Shown: positions 26,482 to 36,242 of the stretch, piece by piece
Layout of the letters: every line of letters begins with the position of its first letter
Position numbering within the stretch: position 1 is the stretch's first letter
Source of the DNA: Pirellulales bacterium
GTDB lineage: Bacteria; Planctomycetota; Planctomycetia; Pirellulales; JAEUIK01
Assembly: GCA_019745975.1 (NCBI GenBank)
Contig: JAIESQ010000123.1
Coordinates: forward strand, 1 to 62,914
Direction of reading: 5' to 3'
Length of the DNA stretch: 62,914 nt
Notes under the pieces: generated by a model
What the model was told of the DNA's origin: nothing
Seen by the model: only the letters and a program-made list of their open reading frames with translations
The model's database searches: none
Program-made: the position numbers and the translations under genes

Positions 26482-26509
26482 CTGTCAAATCGGCAGGCTG
26501 TGGTAAAAT
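26482..26509 (+). promoter_or_regulatory. Possible promoter of sigma-factor operon
   Basis: CTGTCA (26482-26487), a 16-base spacer and TAAAAT (26504-26509), about 90 bases before the sigma factor start. The -10 is good; the -35 is weak. Confidence 0.35.
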
Positions 26510-26600
26510 CAAACGGCCTTTTGGTGCGAAACGGCAGATGCGGACACGGTAGTCCGAGATTTTGCCTGCGAACCACCTGGGCTCGCAACCGTAGGAAACC

Positions 26601-27275
26601 ATGAGCAAACTAGCAGTCAACATGCCGCGCACAAGCTCGCAGGCTGGCGAACCGGAGTTCGCCAGCTTGAGCGACGAGGCGTTGCTGTTGCGCTACAGGG
26701 AAGAAGCCGACGAGCGCGCGTTCGCGGAGCTGGTACGTCGTTACGAACGAGAACTGTACAGCTACTTGCGGCGGTATTTGGGCAGTGCCGAAATGGCCGA
26801 GGATGCCTTCCAAGCGACGTTCCTTCAGGTTCACCTGAAGTGCGATCGATTTGAGGAGGGGCGGCGGTTTCGGCCCTGGCTCTATACCATTGCGACGAAC
26901 CAGGCGATCGACGCCCAACGGCGCAATCGCCGGCACAAGCTGATGAGCCTCGATCGGCGACACTCCCATGGCTCAGACGGGGAAGACGCCGGTGCCTTGG
27001 CCGACTTGCTGAGGGCCGACGTCGCCGACCCCACGGGGGACATGGAGGCAGCCGAGCGGACGACTTGGATTCGCGACGCCGTGGCGGGTCTGTCCGCAGA
27101 TTTGCGCGCGGTCGTGGCGTTGATTTATTATCAGGGAATGAAGTATCGGGAAGCAGCCGACGTACTGAAGATTCCGGTCGGCACTGTGAAAAGTCGCATG
27201 CATAGCGCGGTCCTCAAGCTGCACGAAGCTTGGACCCGCCGTCACCCCGGTGAAGAGATACCTAGCGATGCGTGA
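26601..27275 (+). CDS. ECF-type RNA polymerase sigma factor
   Basis: A 224-residue sigma-70 family protein. Region 2 spans about residues 28-105 (DEALLLRYREEADERAFAEL, then EDAFQATFLQVHLKCDRFEE and RPWLYTIATNQAIDAQRRNR), the -10 recognition and core-binding part. Region 4 spans about 160-215 (LSADLRAVVALIYYQGMKYR, EAADVLKIPVGTVKSRMHSA), the -35 helix-turn-helix. AGGA lies 6 bases before the ATG. The following anti-sigma-like gene overlaps its 3' end by eight bases, so the pair is co-transcribed. Confidence 0.92.
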   Translation: MSKLAVNMPRTSSQAGEPEFASLSDEALLLRYREEADERAFAELVRRYERELYSYLRRYLGSAEMAEDAFQATFLQVHLKCDRFEEGRRFRPWLYTIATNQAIDAQRRNRRHKLMSLDRRHSHGSDGEDAGALADLLRADVADPTGDMEAAERTTWIRDAVAGLSADLRAVVALIYYQGMKYREAADVLKIPVGTVKSRMHSAVLKLHEAWTRRHPGEEIPSDA

Positions 27276-28257
27276 CGAACTAGTTGGCTATCTCGTGGGC
27301 GCGTTGGAACCCCACGAGCACGCCGCCGTCGAAGACCGTTTGCGCCGCGATCCGCAGTTGCACGATGCACTGTGCGAACTTCGGGGCTGCCTCGCGCCAT
27401 TGGGATTCGATGGCGGTCACTTTGAGCCGCCGGCCCACCTCGTGCAAAGTACCTGCGACTATGTCGCGGATCGGCGGGCGCTGGTGCCGTGGCGCGACTA
27501 TGCCACGTCGGCGAGCGGGCGGTTTTCGGTGCAAGACTTGATGACGGCGGCCGGCGTTGTCGTGGCGGCGTCGCTGTTGTTCTTTCCGGCGGTCAACTAT
27601 AGCCGTGGCCAGGCCGAAATTGCCGGCTGCCAGAACAGCCTGCGGCAATTGGCCAGCGCGATGCTCAGCTACAGCAATTTGCACGATCGCTATTTTCCGC
27701 ACGGCACGAGCAGCACTGCGATCGCTTCGACGGGGATGTATGCCCCGATCTTGCACGAGCGGGGATTCGTGAAGAATCCGCGCGTCTTCGTTTGCCCGGC
27801 CGCGGCCAGGCGACATGGCGCCATCGTGCGCATACCTACGCTCAAGGAAGTTGAACAAGCCAGTCCGGCCGCTTTGGCCCGGCTCGAGGAAACGATGGGG
27901 GGCGACTACCGGACCACGCTCGGTTACATCAAGGACGAGATCTACCACCCCGTGCGCAATGCCCACCGCGAGTACTTTGCCATTCTGTCCGACGCGCCAG
28001 GGCATGATGGCGACCGCCAGAGCCCGAATCATGGTGGACTTGGTCAGAACGTGCTTTTTGACGATGGTCACGCCCAGTTCATGAGCACGTGCCGCTGCCG
28101 GCCCGATGGCAGCTACGTGCCGGCGACTTACCACGACAACATTTTCTCGAACGACCACGGCGATGTCGGGTTCGGGCTGCATGCCGACGACTCGGTGATC
28201 GCCCGCGGGCATTTCCGGGCTACCGTTCCGGTTTATCCGGCCAGCAGCGCGCAGTAG
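27268..28257 (+). CDS. Anti-sigma-like / DUF1559-like membrane protein
   Basis: A 329-residue protein. Residues 1-55 (RDELVGYLVGALEPHEHAAV, then RLRRDPQLHDALCELRGCL) look like the cytoplasmic domain of anti-sigma factors, though a canonical HxxxCxxC zinc motif is not complete. A TM helix lies at about 90-112 (LMTAAGVVVAASLLFFPAVN). The external part resembles DUF1559/pseudopilin-type sequences: CQNSLRQLASAMLSYSNLHD, and H-G-G-L-G-Q-N-V-L-F-D-D-G-H near the end, close to the H-X9-DG motif. The ATG at 27268 is preferred; the frame is open from a GTG at 27250. It probably holds the sigma factor at the membrane and senses an external signal. Confidence 0.75.
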   Translation: MRDELVGYLVGALEPHEHAAVEDRLRRDPQLHDALCELRGCLAPLGFDGGHFEPPAHLVQSTCDYVADRRALVPWRDYATSASGRFSVQDLMTAAGVVVAASLLFFPAVNYSRGQAEIAGCQNSLRQLASAMLSYSNLHDRYFPHGTSSTAIASTGMYAPILHERGFVKNPRVFVCPAAARRHGAIVRIPTLKEVEQASPAALARLEETMGGDYRTTLGYIKDEIYHPVRNAHREYFAILSDAPGHDGDRQSPNHGGLGQNVLFDDGHAQFMSTCRCRPDGSYVPATYHDNIFSNDHGDVGFGLHADDSVIARGHFRATVPVYPASSAQ

Positions 28258-28509
28258 CGACGTTTCTGATCGGTTTCTGCGTGCCGGGAATCTCCTTTCT
28301 TTGCCGCACCATCGTTGTCGGCCCGCCGGCCTGTATGCGCGAAACGCCGGATGATCGTCCCCAGTGCCATCGTAGCTACCGGTGAGATTTCTTTAAGTAA
28401 CAATTCCGGCGTCTTTTCGCCATGCCTGCTGAGGCGGTCAGTTCGATCGCCGCGGCAGATAAACTCGCACCTTTCAATCATCGCTGCGGATAGCAGCAAG
28501 GAGTCTGCA

Positions 28510-28737
28510 ATGTCGCTGAATAAGAAGCTCACCCTCAAGAAGGACACGGTTCGCGCTTTGTCGGGCACCGAAATGCAAGGCGTCGTCGGCGGCGTGAATT
28601 ATGCCCTGATCCGCGCCGCGGACGCGGCCACAGGACACTGTGGCATCTGCACGAAGAGCTGTGCAACTTGCGGTTGCCCCAAGCGTGATTTCGGCAACGT
28701 GATTCTGCCCGCCTTCAATCAGTTGCGCGCTTTCTAG
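28510..28737 (+). CDS. Class I lanthipeptide-like RiPP precursor
   Basis: A 75-residue peptide. The leader has the motif L-T-L-K-K-D-T-V-R-A-L-S-G-T-E-M-Q-G-V-V-G-G (residues 7-28), close to the L-x-L-K-K-x-T-x-x-x-L...GG leaders of class I lanthipeptide precursors in Bacteroidetes and related phyla. Cleavage after Gly28 would release a 47-residue core with five Cys (44, 47, 51, 54, 56) and Thr41, Thr48, Ser50 and Thr53 as possible dehydration sites. AAGGAG lies 6 bases before the ATG, and a strong terminator follows (28764-28808), so it looks highly expressed as its own unit. No LanB/LanC or ABC exporter is visible; the flavin enzyme and HlyD adaptor follow. Confidence 0.75.
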   Translation: MSLNKKLTLKKDTVRALSGTEMQGVVGGVNYALIRAADAATGHCGICTKSCATCGCPKRDFGNVILPAFNQLRAF

Positions 28738-28763
28738 CGTATTCGTCGGGTCGTGGTTTCCTG

Positions 28764-28808
28764 AACCGGCGGAACGATGCCATCGGGTGTTGTTCCGCCG
28801 GTTTTTCT
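28764..28808 (+). terminator. Rho-independent terminator after precursor peptide
   Basis: AACCGGCGGAAC (28764-28775) pairs exactly with GTTCCGCCGGTT (28792-28803), followed by a T-rich end (28802-28808). It would end the short precursor transcript before the LLM gene. Confidence 0.85.
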
Positions 28809-28920
28809 TGCGCTGCGACCGCGCCCGGATGCGCGCAACAGCGTGTAACAGTTCAACTGGACTTGCGCCAAATGGATTGCCGAGACCCGATCGACGATCC
28901 CCCGCCACAGGGAGCCTGCC

Positions 28921-29877
28921 ATGCTGCGTGCCGCGACGAGCGAACCCACCGCGTTAAAGCTCGGTGTGATGGATTTCTGGTCTCCGCTCGAATTGACCTT
29001 TCGCCTGGCGCCCTTGGTCGATTCACTTGGCTTTAACCGCTACTGGCTGGCCGAGCATCCGCCCCAGCCCAATCCACAGATCGCCGCGGCCTTGATTGCC
29101 GGATTAACGGAGCGAATTCGTGTCGGCACCGCGGGAGTTTGTCTCTCGGTGCACAACGCGTTTCAATTGGCCAACGATTTTCTGTTGCTCGAGCGGCTCT
29201 TTCCCGGTCGCATCGACGCCGGCTTCTGCGGTGGCGGAGCCTCGGGTTTGTGGGCTGAAGCCTTGCTCGAAGGGCGGCCTGATGCCAACCGCGACCCAGC
29301 GGTCTTCGCGGCCAAAACCGATCAATTGATTCATACCCTGCGTGGCGACATGCCGGCCGGCGACCGCTTCGCCGGGCTCGAACCTTGGCGCGAGCGCGGT
29401 GGCACACCCGAAATCTGGAGTTTGGGCACCGGCCCGCGCAGCGCGACACTCGCCGCCGAGCGTGGCATCTCGTTTGGCTATTCGCTATTCCACCACTTCA
29501 GTCGCGACGACACGACAGCCGTGGAGATCTACCGACAACAGTTCCAATCCAAAACCGCGGCCGCCGCGCCGCAAGTTGTGCTGGCCGTGGCTGGTGTTTG
29601 TGCGGAAACCAAGGCTGGCGCCCGAACGTTCGTCGCTGCACACCGCAACGAATTTATCGTGCCGACGATTGTCGGGACACCCGAACAATGTCGCGATCAG
29701 TTGGAGCTGTTGGCCGATCGTTATGACGTTCGCGAATTCGTGTTTCTTGATGTCGCCCCGGATGCCAAGTCGCGGCTGCGTTCTTACGAGTTGCTGGCCG
29801 AAGCTTGCGGACTCGTCGCGTCGGCCACCGACAACTCGGACACCGCGCCCACCGTAATTGCTACCGCTGCCGGTTAG
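28921..29877 (+). CDS. LLM-class (luciferase-like) flavin oxidoreductase
   Basis: A 318-residue TIM-barrel flavoenzyme of the bacterial luciferase family. Motifs include LGVMDFWSPLELTFRLAPLV, GFNRYWLAEHPP, ERIRVGTAGVCLSVHNAFQL (with a VHN-type segment), ERLFPGRIDAGFCGGGASG and IVGTPEQCRDQLELLADRYD near the C terminus. FMN or F420 could be the cofactor; this cannot be told from sequence by eye. GGGAG lies 8 bases before the ATG. It stands between the GG-leader precursor and the HlyD adaptor, so a role in modifying the peptide (oxidation or reduction, as LanJ-type enzymes do) is possible but unproven. Confidence 0.82.
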   Translation: MLRAATSEPTALKLGVMDFWSPLELTFRLAPLVDSLGFNRYWLAEHPPQPNPQIAAALIAGLTERIRVGTAGVCLSVHNAFQLANDFLLLERLFPGRIDAGFCGGGASGLWAEALLEGRPDANRDPAVFAAKTDQLIHTLRGDMPAGDRFAGLEPWRERGGTPEIWSLGTGPRSATLAAERGISFGYSLFHHFSRDDTTAVEIYRQQFQSKTAAAAPQVVLAVAGVCAETKAGARTFVAAHRNEFIVPTIVGTPEQCRDQLELLADRYDVREFVFLDVAPDAKSRLRSYELLAEACGLVASATDNSDTAPTVIATAAG

Positions 29878-29916
29878 AGTTTCTCGTCCCTAGCTCGCGC
29901 GCACGGAGAGCATTTC

Positions 29917-31161
29917 ATGAACAAGCTTGACCTCGTCGATCAACGTCCTCGTCCGCGTTTCGCGCTGGTGCCCTTGTGGGTCGCTTCCATCCTCGCCGTG
30001 CTGGGTATCCTGGCGCTGGTTTTCTTGAAAGTGAACCGCGTGGTACAAGGACGTGGTGTCCTGGTACCGCCATCAAACTCAGTCAAGGTGGCGGTCGCGC
30101 GTCCTGGTACCGTGGCGGCAATTCTGGTGAAAGAAGGTCAGCGGGTCGCAGCCGGCGAAGTGCTCGCGCGGCTCGACGATCGCGAGGACAAGGCGGCCGT
30201 CGAAGCGCTGTCGGCACAAGTCGCGGCCGCTGAACTGGAAATCGTTCGCCGCGATGAGCTGGCTACCCACCGCGAGGGAGTCAATCGGCTGAAACGCGAA
30301 CAACTGGTGAGCGAGCGAGCTGTCGAGCAAGCGGCGCTGCCGTCGCTCGAGGCCGACGCCGCGCGCAACGGGCGCGACCGCGAGCGCAACGCCCGCGAGC
30401 TAGCCAAGAAGCAATCGCTCGCCCAGCGCCAAGTCGTCACCGAATCGGAACTGGATAAGACGACCGCCGAGGCCGATCGCGCACTGGCCGAACAGGTGCA
30501 ACTCGATTCGCAATTGGCGAAAGCCCGGCTCACGATCAATCAACTTCGCCAGAAGATCGACGGCGTGGCGACCGAAGCCGCCGTCGAAACCCTGCAAGAT
30601 GAACTGGCCGAGCTCGAAGCCCGCCGCAACCTGGCGACTCTCCACCGCCAACTGGCCGAAGCGCAATTGAAGCTCGAACGCGCCACGATCAAAGCTCCCG
30701 TGGCTGGCACCGTACACGCTTTGGCGATCCGCGCTGCCGGCGAACAAGTTCGCGATGCCGACGTCATCTGCCGCCTGGTTCCGCCCGAGATCGGTATGTT
30801 GGCCGAAATTGAGTTACCCGCTGCCGATATCGCCTTTGTTCACAACGGGCAGCAAGCCCGCGTGAAAGTCGACGCCTTTCCGTTCGCCGACTACGGCGCC
30901 GTGTTGGGAAGCATCGAGTACGTCGCTCCCGATGCCGATCCGCAAACCGCCGGCGATCGCAAGCGCCGCCCGGTTTACATCGTACGGGTGCGCGTCGACG
31001 ACGCTGAATTCCTGGCACGCGTTGCCGAGAAGCAACCCGGCCGCGAGCCGCGTTTGCGTCCTGGCATGACGCTGACCGCCGAGCTCGTCAACCGTCGGGA
31101 GACACTCGGGGCGCTGTTGTTCAAGCCGCTACGTTCCGCCAGTGGCGAAGTGGGACTCTAG
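29917..31161 (+). CDS. HlyD-family membrane-fusion (periplasmic adaptor) protein
   Basis: A 414-residue protein with an N-terminal TM helix (about 16-37, LVPLWVASILAVLGILALVF), a split lipoyl/barrel-sandwich domain (VKVAVARPGTVAAILVKEGQ and KLERATIKAPVAGTVHALAI) and a long coiled-coil hairpin between them (about 90-240) rich in Ala, Glu, Arg and Gln. It is the periplasmic adaptor of a peptide or type I exporter. The partner ATPase/permease is not in the window. GGAGAG lies 7 bases before the ATG; the gap from the LLM gene is only 39 bases, so the two are likely co-transcribed. Confidence 0.85.
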   Translation: MNKLDLVDQRPRPRFALVPLWVASILAVLGILALVFLKVNRVVQGRGVLVPPSNSVKVAVARPGTVAAILVKEGQRVAAGEVLARLDDREDKAAVEALSAQVAAAELEIVRRDELATHREGVNRLKREQLVSERAVEQAALPSLEADAARNGRDRERNARELAKKQSLAQRQVVTESELDKTTAEADRALAEQVQLDSQLAKARLTINQLRQKIDGVATEAAVETLQDELAELEARRNLATLHRQLAEAQLKLERATIKAPVAGTVHALAIRAAGEQVRDADVICRLVPPEIGMLAEIELPAADIAFVHNGQQARVKVDAFPFADYGAVLGSIEYVAPDADPQTAGDRKRRPVYIVRVRVDDAEFLARVAEKQPGREPRLRPGMTLTAELVNRRETLGALLFKPLRSASGEVGL

Positions 31162-31193
31162 CAGTTTGCCGAGTACTTCAACGTCCACGGGCG

Positions 31194-32291
31194 CTACAAG
31201 TACTCCTTCCAGCCGCGTTCGGCCAAGAGTTGCGTCAATCGCCGCACCGCTTCTTCGTCGTGCCGGTTGGCCACCAGCGTGGCATCGGGCGTGTGCACGA
31301 TCAACAGATCGCTGACTCCCAAGGTTGCCACCAGGTGATCGTCGCTCGTGCGCACCAGTGTGTCGCGCGTGTCGATGCCCAAATGCCGACCGACAATCGT
31401 GTTTCCCTGCTCGTCGGCGCCATGCAACCGCGCGAGCGACAGCCAACTGCCGACGTCGTCCCAATTGAACGGCGCCTCGATCACGGCAACGTCGCGAGCA
31501 TGCTCCATCACGGCATAGTCGATCGAAATCGCACGAATCGCGGCAAACTCAGCGGCGAATACCTCGGCTTGCCGCGGTGTGCCCCAAGCCGCGACGATCT
31601 TCTCCAGCTGTGCGACCATCTCCGGCTGGCGGGTGCGAAGCTGCTCGACGATCGTCGCCGCGCGCCAGACAAAGATGCCTGAGTTCCAGAAGAACTTGCC
31701 GGATGCCAGATACTCGCGTGCCGTGGCGCCGTCGGGCTTCTCGCGAAATCGCGCGACCTGATACGTGGGGGCAATCGGCTTAGCTCCGAGCGAAGCAGGG
31801 GCGGCCAGCGGCTCGCCGCACTCAATGTAACCGAACGACTCTGCCGCGTAGGTTGGCTTGATGCCAAAGGTCACGATGCGCGACGGTCGCTCGTTCACCA
31901 GGGCATCGGCCAAGCGCACTGCAGCGATGAACGCCGATGCAGGTTCAATCACGTGATCGGCGGGGGCCACCAGCAAAGTCGCCTCGGCGTCTTGGCGCGC
32001 GACCAACAGGGACATCAAACCGATGCAGGGGGCCGTGTCGCGCTTACATGGTTCACCGACGATGGCAGCCGTCGCCAACTCAGAAAGTTGTTCGGCCGTG
32101 GCTGGCACGAGCGTCGCCGCGGTTGCCACGCAGATGCGCTCGCGCGGCACCAGCCCCAATAGTCGATCGAACGTCGCCTGCAGCATCGAGCGCTCGCCGG
32201 CAAGCTTCAATAGTTGCTTGGGCCGCGCGGCGCGACTCTCGGGCCAAAACCTGGTGCCGGCTCCTCCGGCCATGATCAGGGCGTGCAACAT
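31194..32291 (-). CDS. manC: Mannose-1-phosphate guanylyltransferase
   Basis: Makes GDP-mannose from mannose-1-phosphate and GTP. The 365-residue protein has the nucleotidyltransferase signature near the start (ALIMAGGAGTRFWPESRAAR followed by PKQLL), VAPADHVIEP for the metal-binding Asp, FGIKPTYAAESFGYIE, FREKPD and the downstream EAPFNWDDVGSW motif. The C-terminal isomerase domain of long ManC proteins is absent, so this is the monofunctional type. The ATG at 32291 is preferred over the upstream GTG at 32321 because it starts directly before the Rossmann strand. Its 3' end is convergent with the HlyD gene. Confidence 0.93.
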   Translation of the reverse strand: MLHALIMAGGAGTRFWPESRAARPKQLLKLAGERSMLQATFDRLLGLVPRERICVATAATLVPATAEQLSELATAAIVGEPCKRDTAPCIGLMSLLVARQDAEATLLVAPADHVIEPASAFIAAVRLADALVNERPSRIVTFGIKPTYAAESFGYIECGEPLAAPASLGAKPIAPTYQVARFREKPDGATAREYLASGKFFWNSGIFVWRAATIVEQLRTRQPEMVAQLEKIVAAWGTPRQAEVFAAEFAAIRAISIDYAVMEHARDVAVIEAPFNWDDVGSWLSLARLHGADEQGNTIVGRHLGIDTRDTLVRTSDDHLVATLGVSDLLIVHTPDATLVANRHDEEAVRRLTQLLAERGWKEYL

Positions 32292-32338
32292 TCGCCTCGC
32301 TCCCTCAGTGAATCGATGCAATCCGTGCCGCGACCGCG

Positions 32339-33235
32339 CTAGCGCTTCGTCAAGTTGCGCCAGGCAACGGGGGCATAACCAATGGCCATGCCAGTCGCCA
32401 AGCCGACGCCGTGTGCCCAGTTAGCAATCGGTCCGATCCAGCCTGTAAGGCATAACGCCCCGAAGATCAGGATCAAAGCGACGTTTTGCCGATCGATGTA
32501 AAGCCCCGCGGCAGAATCGAATCTACTCTTCATCCACAAATAGCCGAACAGCCCGAAGACCACGCCCGAGATGCCGCCGAACCCAGGGCCATCGGCCAGG
32601 TATTGAGCGAGGTTCGAAGCCAGCGCTAGCACCGCGACCAGGCCGAGGTAATTTCGCGAACCGCGTCGAATCTCGATCGGGCCGCCAATCTGGCTAAGCG
32701 CCAGCATGTCCATCACGAGGTGCCCGATACCCAAATGGAGAAAGATTGGCGTCACGAGACGCCAGACCTGACCTTGCCACACTTCGGTCAAGGTGCCCAA
32801 CGTGTAACGCTGTGCCACGTATTTCGAGATCATGAGCGAATACGCCAACGGTCCTTCGCCGAACGAAGACAAAAGTGTCAGCACGACGCTGATCCCAATC
32901 AGCGCGTTGGTCACGGGACGACGCCCTGTCGCCCCCACCGAACTCCACCGCTTGCGCACGTCGATCAGGTTGCGGCGGAACTGCTTTTCGCGGCGGCCGG
33001 CTTCGCGGCGCAGCGCGTTGGCTTGGGGAGCCGCCCCGCGATAGCGCTCGTTGTCGGGCTCGCGCGCGAAGCTGGCCAGCTCTTGGGCCGCCCGCGACAC
33101 CTGGTCCTCTTCGCGCACCCAGATGTTCACGGCGCCGTCGTGCTGGTCGAGCTTGGTGGTAATGCCTTGGGTCAGCAAATAGTCGGCGAAGCGCTGCGCC
33201 TGTTGTGGGTTCGCAAGATTACCAATCTGTCGCAT
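32339..33235 (-). CDS. Rhomboid intramembrane serine protease
   Basis: A 298-residue polytopic protease. The catalytic Ser223 lies in GFGGISGVVFGLFGYLW (GxSG) and His275 in ANWAHGVGLATG. The loop W-R-L-V-T-P-I-F-L-H-L-G-I-G-H-L-V-M-D-M matches the WR and HxxxxHxxxN signatures, with Asp in place of the last Asn. Residues 1-75 form a soluble N-terminal domain (IGNLANPQQAQRFADYLLTQ) like that of GlpG. The start at 33235 is chosen because this domain begins there. The substrate is unknown. It lies 47 bases upstream of manC on the same strand. Confidence 0.9.
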   Translation of the reverse strand: MRQIGNLANPQQAQRFADYLLTQGITTKLDQHDGAVNIWVREEDQVSRAAQELASFAREPDNERYRGAAPQANALRREAGRREKQFRRNLIDVRKRWSSVGATGRRPVTNALIGISVVLTLLSSFGEGPLAYSLMISKYVAQRYTLGTLTEVWQGQVWRLVTPIFLHLGIGHLVMDMLALSQIGGPIEIRRGSRNYLGLVAVLALASNLAQYLADGPGFGGISGVVFGLFGYLWMKSRFDSAAGLYIDRQNVALILIFGALCLTGWIGPIANWAHGVGLATGMAIGYAPVAWRNLTKR

Positions 33236-33539
33236 GAACGAAATCGTACCAAGCCGAGACGAATTCCATAAGCTCGTCGCGGACTGAGCATGTCGAGGCC
33301 CGCGCGTCTCGACAACGCGGGTGCTGTGATCGTAATATCGCGGGTGGCCCTGATCCAATCAGGGTGCCGCAGGCACAAAAGGTATCTCTGGAATCGTCGT
33401 CGCTCGTGTCGAATCGCAACACAGGTCCTCTTGTCGCTCCGCGACACGGACTGAGTCCGTGCCACCCAATGCGGACCTGGATCGCGCTAGCGCGCGGAGC
33501 AAGCTCCGCGGCTAACAAATCGAATTCTATTTCTGCTTA
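33236..33539. other. Intergenic stretch with palindromes
   Basis: No gene seen. Contains a near-palindrome at about 33444-33460 (CACGGACTGAGTCCGTG) and a solitary REP-like element at 33486-33516. Confidence 0.5.
33486..33516. repeat. Solitary REP-like palindrome
   Basis: GCTAGCGCGCGGAGC, AA, GCTCCGCGGCTAAC: identical in type to the element at 5553-5583, but without the rest of the composite repeat. It lies just 3' of the molybdoenzyme gene. Confidence 0.8.
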
Positions 33540-35876
<2,337 letters not shown>

Positions 35877-36242
35877 CGCCACGATATACGTCTCGCAGTC
35901 GTCTTCGCTGTGCCGGTTGTCAGGATACCACGCGAGGGTGTCCAAGCCCCCGTTTACCCTCTCGACCAGCAGAGCCGGGCAACGGAAGGTTACGGAAGAA
36001 ATCGCGGACATCTTGCGGGCAGATGGTCCTGCTCGATAGTTGATCCCATCAGCTCGCGGCCGGCGGCGACCGAGGGGCTGCCGCACGATCCGCGTGCCAG
36101 CGTTGAGCGTCACGATTTATTTGTACATAGTTTTGTACATTTGTCAAGGCCTCAAGCGGCCAAATCGGAAAAAGATCTCTGGACGAACTCCCAAGATCCG
36201 CCCATCCGCGGCGCGAAAGCCTGAAGCAACCGAAAGCGACTC
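35877..36242. other. Upstream region of the molybdoenzyme gene
   Basis: The molybdoenzyme frame stays open to 36113, so part may be coding if an upstream start is used. The rest holds the promoter-like site at 36120-36147; nothing else is recognised before the DUF1501 stop at 36243. Confidence 0.4.
36120..36147 (-). promoter_or_regulatory. Promoter-like site with TGTACA repeats
   Basis: On the minus strand, TTGACA (36142-36147), a 16-base spacer and TACAAA (36120-36125). Two TGTACA hexamers, each self-complementary, lie in the spacer and over the -10, so a repressor such as a BlaI/CopY-type dimer could bind there. The motif resembles the promoter in repeats A and B (TTGACAAATG...TGTACA). Confidence 0.5.

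Noticed and set aside
27280-28212. 310-residue minus-strand frame opposite the anti-sigma-like gene
   Set aside because: Shadow of a better supported gene that has a start overlap with the sigma factor and a recognisable domain order.
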